In this document: positions 1 to 8,900 of the stretch, in pieces | Position numbering within the stretch: position 1 is the first letter of the stretch | Layout of the letters: every line of letters starts with the position of its first letter | DNA from: Tieghemiomyces parasiticus | Taxonomy: Eukaryota > Kickxellomycota > Dimargaritomycetes > Dimargaritales > Dimargaritaceae | Direction: 5' to 3' | Length of the DNA stretch: 16,040 nt | Assembly: GCA_027575765.1 (NCBI GenBank) | Contig: JANBPT010001035.1 | Location: 1 to 16,040, forward strand | Made by a program: the position numbers and the translations under genes | Notes under the pieces: model-generated | Told to the model about the DNA's origin: nothing | The model's database searches: none | Seen by the model: only the letters and a program-made list of their open reading frames with translations

Positions 1-148
1 CACATGCGAGGTTGTGGAGGTCCCATCGGGTGAGGTGGCTGTATTACCCCAGGTCCCTGCGCAGGACATTGCACATATTAGTAAGGGAAGTGTACCAGGT
101 TTGGATTAGTTGTTAAGCAGTTAGTTGAGGGTCTTTCTCCAACCGTTA
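1..148. repeat. Left arm of a 148-bp terminal inverted repeat
   Basis: The first 148 bases match the reverse complement of 15893-16040 at 145 positions. The three differences, at window positions 78, 133 and 136, are all C/T transitions. Immediately inside position 148 the match falls to a loose, roughly half-identical alignment that can still be followed to about position 230. The arm lies within a mariner-like transposase fragment read on the minus strand, so it is a piece of a dispersed repeat and not necessarily a transposon terminus. It reaches the window edge, so its true outer end is not visible. Confidence 0.95.
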
Positions 149-300
149 CAGGAATATGGCTTCATACAGTTGGTCTATTTCGTTACATGGGCGACAAGAC
201 CGAGGTCATCTTCAAGGAAGTAAAATCTCATACGAAAGTGAGTTGGTAACTTATTGACGATGGGATAGGAAGGAGAAGCCAAGTTTTGCTTTACAGCTGG
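1..300 (-). pseudogene. Decayed mariner-like (Tc1/mariner) transposase fragment, left copy
   Basis: Read on the minus strand from about 300 towards 1, this resembles the N-terminal DNA-binding half of a mariner transposase: an F-x-x-x-PR-S-x-RP-like step, then a LEKDPQLTA block (family pattern IEEDPRQTxxEL), then an LRRDLG...W-D-LHNL block (family pattern LGxxxxxxRWxPHxL) at the window edge. It is broken: a frameshift is needed near 200 to enter the PR-S-x-RP part, and TAA codons interrupt the frame before LEK, after LTA, and after DLG. An open frame of 121 codons with a true ATG runs 540-175, overlapping the upstream part in the wrong frame at its end; I regard it as chance or remnant. The catalytic DDE/D half would lie outside the window. 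Identification rests on motif order, not a database search. Confidence 0.7.
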
Positions 301-1597
301 TTTAGATTGAACTTTCTCTGCCATATCGTCCTCATAATACAGTTTATTAGTGTGGGCCCACATAGTACGGATTGTAAATGTGGATAGTGTGGTTAGTAAG
401 GCTTCGGAAGTTGGCATGGTGGAAAAGTAAAAGATAAAAATTGAAGTGAGGTTTGGTTTAATTCGAAATTGGTTTGTACTATTTAATTCTTTACTATATA
501 TCAGTTTATGGGGCATTAATTTCGCTAAAGCCTGTGACATCGAACTATGCTTGCCGTGGATCTTTTTATAAGTATATATATATACGTATATATTGGATAA
601 AGTGAGTTCGCATAGCAGTCCAAACCAACGGGCCGAATTCGTGGCAGTTTTTGAGCGGAAAGAAGTGTATAGTTTTTTGAAGACACCTTGTACAGACGGA
701 ATAGATGAGTGTCATTTTTGAATGGGGAAGGTAAAGAGGAGCTTATACTAATTAGAAGGATTGTGTGGCTTCTTCGGATTAATCCTAGCTTAATAGGTAA
801 GTGAGGCCAAGTTGAAGGATTCCGCCATTTGCTACGCCACCTGCCGTGTCACCTGGTCTTTAGTTTTAGGGCGGGGTGGTAGAACGGTCACGACGTCACG
901 CTTGATTTATAGAGTAGAAGGAGGCGTAAGTTGTTTGAAACCGCTAGCGGAGTTGAGGGGCAGCAGCAACCTTTGCCGTCCCTTCGAAATGATACTAAGT
1001 CTGGAATATAAAAGATTATTCAACGCCCCTGTGGTGGTGGTACAGTAATTGGTAATGTACGGTTGGCTCTATTTTTTATAACATGCCACCATGGTGCCGT
1101 GGACCCTGATAGAGCCACACTGGCCATGTGATTCAATGTGTCAACACTTTGGAAGTTGACGGCCAACTGCGAGGGGAGAGAGGCAAAGAATGGTAGCCGA
1201 GGAGGTGGGGGAGGTCTCAAAGTGAACCTCTACCCCGCCACAGGTGCACGCCTATGGCCCTTCACCACCCTGCGGGTGGTTCCCCACGCGCCTTTTCGCC
1301 TCTCTCTGCTACACCCCTTAGGCTACGAAACCCATGGACTGCCCAACTTAACTAAAGAACGCCTTGTGATCTCTGCCTACGCCGTCCTTCCGTACTCCCC
1401 ACCCTCAGCTTCCTGACCCATTTCCTCTTGGCGGTGCGAACATACCAGGCCCTTGCACACTTTTCTCGTTACAATATATCCTGACCATCATTTCGAATTG
1501 GTCCATTATTCACCTCCCCTACACACATTTATTTCTCATTCTGTAAACGCGCCCACTAGCGGCCGACCTGCCCAATCCTCTCTCTCGGTCCTTATCA
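301..1597. other. Gene-free stretch between left repeat and IF-3 gene
   Basis: I see no supportable gene. 301-800 is AT-rich and contains a TA microsatellite at about 570-594. Short open frames at 812-1048 and 1138-1416 show no recognisable domain, and the second opens with GTG, not ATG. From about 1380 the plus strand becomes pyrimidine-rich, as expected for the leader of the IF-3 gene. It contains an ATTGG (reverse CCAAT) near 1498 and a CCAAT near 1572, but the latter is too close to the start codon to be a convincing upstream element. Confidence 0.5.
570..594. repeat. TA-dinucleotide microsatellite
   Basis: An imperfect alternating TA tract with one CG interruption, lying in the AT-rich DNA inside the left mariner fragment. 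It shows no other structure. Confidence 0.8.
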
Positions 1598-2956
1598 ATG
1601 TACTCACTCATGTCGGCCGTCCCAGCAGGTGCTAATGCTACCATTCCACTAGCTCGGGCTCTGTCTAAACCGTCGGCGATAGGGTTAGCGATCTCTCGGA
1701 CGACGTTGCCAGCCGCTTCAGCGGTGCACCTGCAACTCCGACTCGCGACCCTGCCAATCCGTCGTACCTTTTACAATTCCCCGGGGTCCGGCGACCAGGG
1801 CAGAGGTGGTGATGGCAACCGTGGTAGCGGCGGTTGGGGGTTTAACAGTGGCCAACCTATTGGCAGTGGCAGCTACAGTAACCAATCTACGGGTCCTCGG
1901 CGTCCGTTACCAAACTTTACTCCGCGCCAAACCAATTATCCGTACCCCTCATCACCCTCGTCGCCGTCTTCCGCACCCTCTAGACCCCCCCAGGGGGGGT
2001 TCCCCTCCGCCTACGGGTCACAGTCCAATGCCACCTCTGTCAACGGCGGCCATTATCCCCCATCGACGGCGGCCTATCCACCGGGCCCAGTCTTCCCCTC
2101 TCGGCGGCCCCCGAGTGGCGGTAGGGGTGACAGCGGCTACATCCCGGCAGCAGGGTTCGCCCGGCATTCTCCCAGCGGCCCCGGAGGCGGTGGCGGTAGC
2201 AGTATTAGCAACCGCCTCCGGGCGGCTTACAAGCGTAAAGACCCGCTCGATGAGCTCTACGTTCGCGACGAGCAAATCAACGTGCGAACCATCACCTACA
2301 TTAACGCTGAGGGCCAACTCGAAGGTACCCGCACCGTCGCCGACGTTCTAGCCTCCATCAACCGCGACATGTATACGCTCGTACTCGTCCATGGTGCATC
2401 CGACCCACCCAAGTGTCGGTTGATGAGCAAGGAGCGACTCATAGCGGAGTACAAGTCCCGCAAGGGATTGACCAAGAAGTCCACGGCGGCGACAACGTCT
2501 AGCGATCATCTTGATGGCAGTAAAAAAGCCACCGGTAAGCACGCGCCACAGCATTCGTCGTCCCATCCCGCCCATAAAACTAATAACCATACTTCTTCGC
2601 ACCACGGCGGGACCCAGAAACTACTGTTTGGATCCACCATCTCGGACCACGATCTGGGACATAAACTCAAACACGCCCGCGAGTTCTTCGCCAAGGGCCG
2701 GTCGCTCGAAGTTACCGTCGTCAATAAGGGTAAACGGGGCCAGGCCGATCAGAGTGGCCAGGTCATGCAACGCATCCTGGATCAATTGGCCTACCTGTCG
2801 ACCGTTAAGAAGGAACCGCTTCAGGAGGGCCGGAACTTACGGGCTACCCTCCAGCCCCGACCTAACGCCGCCAAGATTTACGCCCGGGAGCTAGAGGAGA
2901 AGGAGGAGGAAAAGATGGAAGAGGTGGCAGCCGAGGTGGCGGCAACCGCCGGGTAG
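1598..2956 (+). CDS. Mitochondrial translation initiation factor IF-3
   Basis: A 452-residue intronless gene. IF-3 binds the small mitochondrial ribosomal subunit, keeps subunits apart and proofreads start-codon pairing. Residues 1-60 are rich in Ala, Ser, Leu and Arg with no acidic residue, ending LPIRRTFYNS, as expected of a matrix-targeting peptide. Residues 61-205 are a Gly/Pro/Ser-rich insert. The IF3-N domain is at about 220-290, with IRT-like NVRTITYINAEGQ and DPPKCRLM (bacterial PPVCKIMDYGKY). A His/Lys/Ser-rich linker follows at 291-339. IF3-C is at about 340-422, with SDHDLGHKLKHAREFFAKG and EGRNLRATLQP (bacterial EGRNMTMVLAP). A Glu-rich tail ends the protein. A second in-frame ATG lies four codons downstream, so either could be used. 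Bacterial IF-3 is about 180 residues, so more than half of this protein is lineage-specific extension. It is the fungal counterpart of MTIF3/Aim23. The family call is firm, the precise start less so. Confidence 0.93.
   Translation: MYSLMSAVPAGANATIPLARALSKPSAIGLAISRTTLPAASAVHLQLRLATLPIRRTFYNSPGSGDQGRGGDGNRGSGGWGFNSGQPIGSGSYSNQSTGPRRPLPNFTPRQTNYPYPSSPSSPSSAPSRPPQGGFPSAYGSQSNATSVNGGHYPPSTAAYPPGPVFPSRRPPSGGRGDSGYIPAAGFARHSPSGPGGGGGSSISNRLRAAYKRKDPLDELYVRDEQINVRTITYINAEGQLEGTRTVADVLASINRDMYTLVLVHGASDPPKCRLMSKERLIAEYKSRKGLTKKSTAATTSSDHLDGSKKATGKHAPQHSSSHPAHKTNNHTSSHHGGTQKLLFGSTISDHDLGHKLKHAREFFAKGRSLEVTVVNKGKRGQADQSGQVMQRILDQLAYLSTVKKEPLQEGRNLRATLQPRPNAAKIYARELEEKEEEKMEEVAAEVAATAG
1985..1999. repeat. 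C7-A-G7 palindrome inside the IF-3 coding region
   Basis: Seven C, one A and seven G form a near-perfect self-complementary 15-mer inside the low-complexity insert, encoding a PPQGG stretch. The frame is intact here. Homopolymers of this kind are prone to indels and sequencing error. Confidence 0.85.
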
Positions 2957-3980
2957 GTTAACTTTTTTTATTTTATTTTTTTGGGGGGGAGGGTTCGATT
3001 TTTTATATATTTTATTATATCGTTATTGGACCTTTCGGTTTTTGCCCATTACTAGAACTGTGATGGCACAGTGTCACCCCTCTCCCTCTCCGACACTTGT
3101 TAATCGATAATTCAGCCTCTGCGATATGCGTTCCTGGCCTTGGTATATACCCTGTCATGCGGAGTAACATTAAATAGGTGGGAAGGGGAGGGTGCGACTA
3201 TAAAAAACCTGTTGCTTAAAGATACATATTACGAATGTTTATTTTTTTGTATATGGACAATGGTGGGGTTAAACGAAGGGAGTGTTAAATAGTCATTTGC
3301 GATGAGACCGCGGTAAAGCAGGCGAGAACTACGAGGTGGTATGAGCCAACCGGGATGTCAGTTTGTAACCATCGTAGCCAGGGGCGATTACCAGATGTGT
3401 GTGTGTGGGGGGGGGGGGGGTGGACGGACTAGGAGACTATTACTATAATAAATAAATAGCGGTATTAGGTAGGTTACTAGATGTAAGATGGAGTAAAGCC
3501 TCGAGGGCCAGGCGGAGGACAGTGAGGTTAGCGAAGCGGAGGGATTGCCGGAGACGACGGGAGGTGAAGGCGTAGGGTTAGGGCGGTGGATAAGTGGAAA
3601 CCCTATCTACCTAGCAGAAAAAAGGGGGGAGTAGTAATGCGGGGTCTCTTCCCATGCCAAGATCAAGCTGGCTTCCGAAATGGTGGGAACAGGTACGGAA
3701 GAATAATGGACATGAAATGAGAGAAAGGCCCGGCCAGAATGAAGACATTGGACATTCTATTACACTGGTTTAAAAAAGTAATGAATAGGAGGAATAGAAA
3801 AGTTTAACTTAATCGAAGGCTATAATACAGTCCCACGGCGGGTAGAGGAGGAGACCCACCGAGAGGATTACTAGGTATGTAAAATAATAATTGAGCGGTG
3901 AGCTTGGGTCACTCACATATGACTATTGTCGTTCCCACTCCAAACCCGTCTCCCCAAACCCTCCTCCTCTTCCTCCCCCT
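2957..3980. other. Intergenic space between two convergent genes
   Basis: About 1 kb separates the 3' ends of the IF-3 gene (plus) and the PHD-SET gene (minus). It starts with a T-rich tract just after the IF-3 stop, followed by AT-rich sequence to about 3250, which is where I would expect 3' processing of IF-3. It contains a TG/G microsatellite at 3395-3420 followed by an AATAAATAAATAG stretch at about 3449. No open frame here shows a domain, and I see no RNA gene. Confidence 0.5.
3395..3420. repeat. (TG)n followed by a 14-G run
   Basis: An alternating TG tract runs directly into fourteen consecutive G residues, a simple repeat in the convergent intergenic space. The G-run length may be unreliable in assembly. 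Confidence 0.85.
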
Positions 3981-6900
3981 TTAGTACGGCGGCGGCGGCG
4001 GCGGTTGGCCGGTATTACCGCCCGGTTTGCCGTAGTAGGGCGACCGGTTACGACCATGGCGTGGATGACTGCTTGGGTTACCGGGGCTGAAGGGCCGACC
4101 GGGCGAGCTGTTCCGGATGTGGACGACGCTGCTGCCACCGTGGTAGGGTGGTTTATGGCTGCTGCTTCCGTGGACAGTGTGGTGCGCATGGCGAGGTTGG
4201 TAGCCCCGATGGGCCCCGCCAATGCCACCGCCATTGACGGTCGGCGGGCTGCCCAGCCGGTCACCGTTAGTGTATGACTGCGTGCGGTTGGGCACAAACG
4301 GCGGACCGACGTTACGGGTATTGCTGTTGATGCGAGGCGGGCCGACCCCAAAGGCAGACGGGTGGTGACCGCCGACGTTGATCCGTCCGGGACCGCCGAA
4401 CCCTGGGGTCAGCGGGCCGGGGCCAGTGTGGTGCGACATAGGCTTGCGGCTAGGCACAAAACCATCTCCCCCCGGTGGCCCATGGAAGCCGCGCGGGTGA
4501 TGGTGATGGTGATGGGAACCGGGTCGGTCAGGACTACCGCCGTCCCGCGGGTGGAGGTGATCACCGCCTTCACGCGGGCTTCGGTGCGGAAAGGTACCGC
4601 CATTCCAGGACCGAGAGTTGAGCGAGTCCTGAAGGGAGGTGCGACGGGATAGGGGTACTGACTCGGGCAGCGGGAAAGGGCCATGGCCACTGGCCGTAGA
4701 CGGTGTGGTGGGGCGAGAGATGGAACCGCCGGGCCCGCGGCGGTGGGTGGTGAGCGCGTCCGATTCCTCGGGCACCTCACCTTCTTCGGAGCTGTCCTCC
4801 GGAGGGGCGGTGGTCACGGGCAGAACCAAAGGCAGGGGCTGCGGGGATGGCTTGGCCAGAGGAGAGGTCGGCGGCTGGGCGACAGGCAGCTCGGGTAACT
4901 GGTAGGGGTCGGCGGGGGCGGCAGGTTCAACGGGCGAGGATGCAGGTACATCAGCTACGGACACCATCGTAGTCGTGGTGGCCACGGTAGCCACCTCCGC
5001 CGTACTGACGGGCGGAAGTGGCGTTGACAGCCGTGAGAGGACGTCCGGAGCTACAATGCCTGAGAGTTCACGGGTCACAATGCTGTCAAGCTCTTCGCGC
5101 ACCGAGTCCAGATCAGCTTGGTTGGTAGACGCCGAGCCGTCACCAAGATCAGCATCCTCAGTCTTGACCCTGCGCTTCAGGTTGGCGTACTCCTTGAGGG
5201 ACATGCGGGTCTTAAGGGGCGGGGCGGGAGGCTTCTCCGCCACATTCTCGGGCTTGGCATCCGCCAGTTTATCGACGGGCGGGGCCTTGACCGACGAACG
5301 GGGTTCATCCACGGCTGGGGAGGTTGACTGTGCCGACGTGGCGTCAGCATTTGGCTTCAGGGACCGACGCTTCTGGTATTCAAAGAGGGACAGCTTTTTG
5401 CGAGGCGGAGGGGTATTCTCCTCAGTTTTAACTTCGGCCTCGGACTCAGGGGGCAAAGGGGCAGCAACGTCGGTCTCCATGGGAGCCAGCGAAGACGGTG
5501 CGGGTGTACTCACCGGAACAGGGAGGCTAGGTTCCGAGGAGACGACGACTGGTGCGGGGGACGGCGGCCGGGGTGTCTCAGAAGCTGCCGCCGCTAAGTG
5601 TGGGGAGGTGGCAGAGAGAGGTACTGGTGAGAGCGACCGAAGGAGGGGCGATGTGGGGGGAGGGTGGCAGACTACGATCGTCGGCTGCTGCTGCTGCTGC
5701 TCCGCCGAATCAATGTCGATCGTCGACTCTGTATCCGAAGACCCAGCCGGCTCGTCGACAGGCATGGCAGCTTCGCTTGACGGTTCGGTCAGTGGAAGCG
5801 TGGGCGGTGGTGGGGGTTCGACGGGCCCAACGGTGGCTTCCGGAACCGGCGAGGAGGGCCGTGGGACAGCGGCAACCACCTCGACGGCGGCCCCGGTAAT
5901 ATCTGGTGGACGTGATATGGCTGGTTCCACCTTCTCCACGTCATGGGCTTCCACCTTGACCTTAGCCGCCTCGGCCGCAGCGGCCCGAGCGAGGTAGCAT
6001 TGGACGTAAAACTTCTTGAGGCCGCAGCGCAGCTGGGCGGGAATGTCATCGGTAGCTCCCGGGCGGACACGGCGTGGGTCAGGGCTGGTGGGTGACGAGA
6101 TAGAATCCACGTCAATGTCAACGCCGTCGTGGTCTGGGGAACCAGTAGGGCCGTCCAGCCGGGAGCGTTTTCGGCGGCCGCCGCCACTGAACGTCCGGTC
6201 GACGACAGGGGGGGAGGTCTGTCGGTGTTTATCCTTGGTCCGCTTCTGCTCCATGCGCTCAAACAGGGCCATCGTGTCGCGAAGCTTCCGCTCCTCCCGG
6301 CTAAGGGCCCCGGCCGCCTCGCTGCTGGTGTTGAGCTGGTGCGCCAGTTGGGTGTGGTCGATGGTCATATTACCATCTGGGTCGCCACGTGGCGACCGGG
6401 CATCGCTAAAGGCCGGAGATGGGGAGGGCCGGGTGGCCTCCTGGCGGTCGGTAGAGGCTGAGGAAGCCTTCCGTTTCCGAGGGGACACCGAGGCGCGGCC
6501 CAAATGGGCGGTGCTCTGGGATCGACTGCTGGGCCTTGGCAGAATGGCTGTGTCTCCATTCGGAACGAGGGCGGCCGACTTGGGGGGCCGGCCGGCCTTA
6601 CGGCGAGCAGGTTCCGGGGAAGTTCCAGACTGGGTCTCCTCGGCGATCTGGGTGGAGTACCGATCGAGTAGCGCGTTGATTCGGCAGCCCTTGATAGACC
6701 CGCAGGCACAGGGCAGGCTGCCAAAGGTACGGTACAGGTGGCGCACCTGCTTCTTGGACAGGGTAGCTGGCGGTTGGCCAGTGGGCGAGGCGGGGGAGAG
6801 CGGTGCGGCAGCTGTGCAGTCCCAGCTCCAGGCAACGGTGATTTCGGCGCCACGCGGTATATCAACGGTGGCGAACAGGGCGAGGTGGACCATATCGTCG

Positions 6901-7997
6901 CCGTCAGCCCCTTGCAGCGTGACACTGCGTAGCTCTGCGTTGGGCCGACAGGACCGCCGCAGGAATCGTGTCTTTCCGCCCATGGTGCGGGCGTCCACGG
7001 CTAGGTCGAGGTGCGGGTGGAATTCGACAAAAGGTTTTGGGGTCCGTAGGACCGCGTAGTCGTTTGCCAGGTCACGTATGTAGTCTGATTTAAGCAGCAG
7101 AAGGCCCCAACACTCAGCAATAAACCGCTTGACTGGTATGTCTGACTCAGCAATTAGTCCGATCCGCTTGGTGGGGTCCTGGGCCGGCCGCGATAGGTTA
7201 CGCGCGGATACCTTATAAAGCGGGTTGCGGAGGGTTTCGGCGTCCATGGTGGTGGTGGTGTCCCAGCCCGGCGGGGCGATGGTGTCGACAGTAAGGGGGT
7301 CAAGGTCGGCGGACGATGGGGAGGTTTGAGAGCGATGCCGGGCAGCCTCCGTCCGGCGGTGGCGGTGGGTGGTTACCTGGTCGAGTAGACGGATTACGTT
7401 GGCGTGTTGGTCTGAATTCGAGTCGGGGAGCCGGCAGCCCTTGACCGGGTCATAGCTGTGGTGGGTCACGTATTCAGATACCCGTGGTAAGGACAATGAC
7501 AACTTTGGTTGACTGCTGCCGCCACCGCCAGCGGGGGACGCTGCCCGCGGAGTTTTGGGCCGTTTCCGCCTGTCTTGGAGACCGGCAGTCAGCCCAGACT
7601 CATCCGGGCCGACGAACCTGTTCGCCCTGCCCGGGGCAGAGGTAGTAGACGCATCACCGGGTCCGTCAGCTAGCGTGTCGCTGCTTACAGGGGACAGGAC
7701 CTTGCTTGTTATATCTGGGAGACTAGTACGGCTGCGTGCGCGACGGGGAACGCAGCGCTCGCAGTAGTACTGGCTGGGGATGGCGTTGGGATGCACGTCG
7801 ACACAGACGCCGTGCTGCCATACCAGACACGAGTCACATTGAATGGTGAAGCCATCGTCCTCCGTAAAACCACAGATGCATCGAATCTCACCCGTGTCTA
7901 CCACAGGGGAGGCCGGAGAGATGGGCGTGGCCGCTACAACCGAGGCAGCGGGGCCAGCCGGTGGCGGTACGAGACGCTCTGGGGGACGGGAAGTCAT
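3981..7997 (-). CDS. PHD-finger and SET-domain protein, Set3/MLL5/SETD5 family
   Basis: A 1,338-residue intronless protein, starting at the first ATG (7997). The open frame extends 24 codons further to a GTG at 8069, with an in-frame stop just before it. A C4HC3 PHD finger uses C40, C42, C54, C57, H62, C65, C79 and C82, with W60 and an EDDGF stretch typical of H3K4me3-binding Set3/MLL5 fingers. The SET domain is about 256-395. The usual NHSC motif reads RRSCRPN (347-353) and the C-terminal Tyr motif reads EITVAWSWDC (385-394), so the methyltransferase site is degenerate as in Set3 and MLL5. Post-SET-like cysteines C430, C432 and C438 follow. Then come an AT-hook-like KAGRPPK (467-473), a charged helix SREERKLRDTMALFERMEQK (566-585) matching a block known from MLL5/SETD5, and two KxSLxEY motifs (867-880 and 929-943). 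The tail is disordered, rich in Pro/Ser/Gly/His, ending in six Pro and Tyr. Likely role, by family: scaffold of a Set3C-like histone deacetylase corepressor. Confidence 0.93.
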   Translation of the reverse strand: MTSRPPERLVPPPAGPAASVVAATPISPASPVVDTGEIRCICGFTEDDGFTIQCDSCLVWQHGVCVDVHPNAIPSQYYCERCVPRRARSRTSLPDITSKVLSPVSSDTLADGPGDASTTSAPGRANRFVGPDESGLTAGLQDRRKRPKTPRAASPAGGGGSSQPKLSLSLPRVSEYVTHHSYDPVKGCRLPDSNSDQHANVIRLLDQVTTHRHRRTEAARHRSQTSPSSADLDPLTVDTIAPPGWDTTTTMDAETLRNPLYKVSARNLSRPAQDPTKRIGLIAESDIPVKRFIAECWGLLLLKSDYIRDLANDYAVLRTPKPFVEFHPHLDLAVDARTMGGKTRFLRRSCRPNAELRSVTLQGADGDDMVHLALFATVDIPRGAEITVAWSWDCTAAAPLSPASPTGQPPATLSKKQVRHLYRTFGSLPCACGSIKGCRINALLDRYSTQIAEETQSGTSPEPARRKAGRPPKSAALVPNGDTAILPRPSSRSQSTAHLGRASVSPRKRKASSASTDRQEATRPSPSPAFSDARSPRGDPDGNMTIDHTQLAHQLNTSSEAAGALSREERKLRDTMALFERMEQKRTKDKHRQTSPPVVDRTFSGGGRRKRSRLDGPTGSPDHDGVDIDVDSISSPTSPDPRRVRPGATDDIPAQLRCGLKKFYVQCYLARAAAAEAAKVKVEAHDVEKVEPAISRPPDITGAAVEVVAAVPRPSSPVPEATVGPVEPPPPPTLPLTEPSSEAAMPVDEPAGSSDTESTIDIDSAEQQQQQPTIVVCHPPPTSPLLRSLSPVPLSATSPHLAAAASETPRPPSPAPVVVSSEPSLPVPVSTPAPSSLAPMETDVAAPLPPESEAEVKTEENTPPPRKKLSLFEYQKRRSLKPNADATSAQSTSPAVDEPRSSVKAPPVDKLADAKPENVAEKPPAPPLKTRMSLKEYANLKRRVKTEDADLGDGSASTNQADLDSVREELDSIVTRELSGIVAPDVLSRLSTPLPPVSTAEVATVATTTTMVSVADVPASSPVEPAAPADPYQLPELPVAQPPTSPLAKPSPQPLPLVLPVTTAPPEDSSEEGEVPEESDALTTHRRGPGGSISRPTTPSTASGHGPFPLPESVPLSRRTSLQDSLNSRSWNGGTFPHRSPREGGDHLHPRDGGSPDRPGSHHHHHHPRGFHGPPGGDGFVPSRKPMSHHTGPGPLTPGFGGPGRINVGGHHPSAFGVGPPRINSNTRNVGPPFVPNRTQSYTNGDRLGSPPTVNGGGIGGAHRGYQPRHAHHTVHGSSSHKPPYHGGSSVVHIRNSSPGRPFSPGNPSSHPRHGRNRSPYYGKPGGNTGQPPPPPPY
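3987..4004. repeat. (CGG)6 trinucleotide run encoding the terminal prolines
   Basis: Six CGG units on the plus strand read as six CCG proline codons just before the final Tyr and TAA stop of the PHD-SET gene. A slippage-prone coding microsatellite. Confidence 0.9.
5685..5699. repeat. (CTG)5 run encoding a polyglutamine tract
   Basis: Five CTG units on the plus strand read as five CAG glutamine codons (residues 767-771) in the disordered middle of the PHD-SET protein. Confidence 0.9.
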
Positions 7998-8429
7998 TGC
8001 GATGCAGGCACCCGCCAAAGCGGCTAGTGTAGGCAAGGGGTGATGGTGAATGGGGTTCAAGGACGACACCGGTCAGCGTAGGCAATAAAGCACGGCGCGG
8101 GAATGAGGCGGTTTCAGGGGAGGGCAGAGTAAAGATGGCTTAAGGAGGCAGTGGGAAAGAAGAGAGGTCTAGGAGGGGAAGGGGACGGCTGGCAGTGCTA
8201 CTAAAGCGACGATATAGGGTAGAAAGCGAGAAAACGTCGGTTATAGCGAGGGGCGGATCGAGGGTCTAAATTAAAACGAGGCGGGCGTTTCGCGGCTGAA
8301 CCGTCAGCAGCTTCGTTCCTATGAATCAGATCGGTAGGTGGGGCATAGGATAAGGACCGTGGATGCGGGTGAGAGGATTCTTCGATATAGCGAAGGCCCG
8401 TAACGGTCCCGGGAGAGGTTGCCAGGCGT

Positions 8430-8900
8430 AAAAAAGGGATGGTAAGAATAGACCTGGAGAGACCAAACTTCGCAGGGTTGATGGCTATGAAAAAGGGGAG
8501 TAAGTGAATACGAATTGGATGACGAGAAGGACGGCGCGTGAAACAGGCGGAATCGGACAATTGAAGGGTCCAGGAATTACAGGTGATAGCGTTGGTAGGA
8601 GAGGAGAGGAGAAGAGAGAAGGTGGTTATTGAAAGTGAAAAAGGTTAGTAAGAGCATAGGGGGGAGAATGCGCGAGGAGCATGAACAGGAAAAGAGGAAG
8701 TGGCACCCGATAGGCCCAAGTATGGTGTACGCACGAGGGGGGGATAGTGACCAACGTGAGGGCAAAGGGCGTAAAGCGGAACAGGAGGGAAAGGGTTGGA
8801 GAAAAGAGCACCGGGGCGGGCAGATGTAAGGTGGGGGGAGGCAAAGGAATGGCGAAAGACGAAGGAGGAGAGGGAGGCGGGAGGGCCAGGCGGAATCACC
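8430..8900. other. Long purine-rich tract (plus strand)
   Basis: The plus strand is dominated by G and A, with many GAGGAG, GGGGGG and GAAAG words and few pyrimidine runs. On the minus strand, the sense strand of the neighbouring genes, this is a CT-rich tract. Shorter CT-rich stretches sit just upstream of the other genes, but this one begins some 430 bp upstream of the PHD-SET ATG and is much longer. Confidence 0.7.

Noticed and set aside
175..540. A 121-codon minus-strand open frame with a true ATG
   Set aside because: It overlaps the left mariner fragment and runs out of the homologous frame near 200. No domain is recognisable. It is probably chance in decayed repeat DNA.
1806..2351. A 181-codon plus-strand frame overlapping the IF-3 gene
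   Set aside because: It is an out-of-frame reading of the GC-rich, low-complexity IF-3 insert. The IF-3 frame has clear domain matches on both sides.
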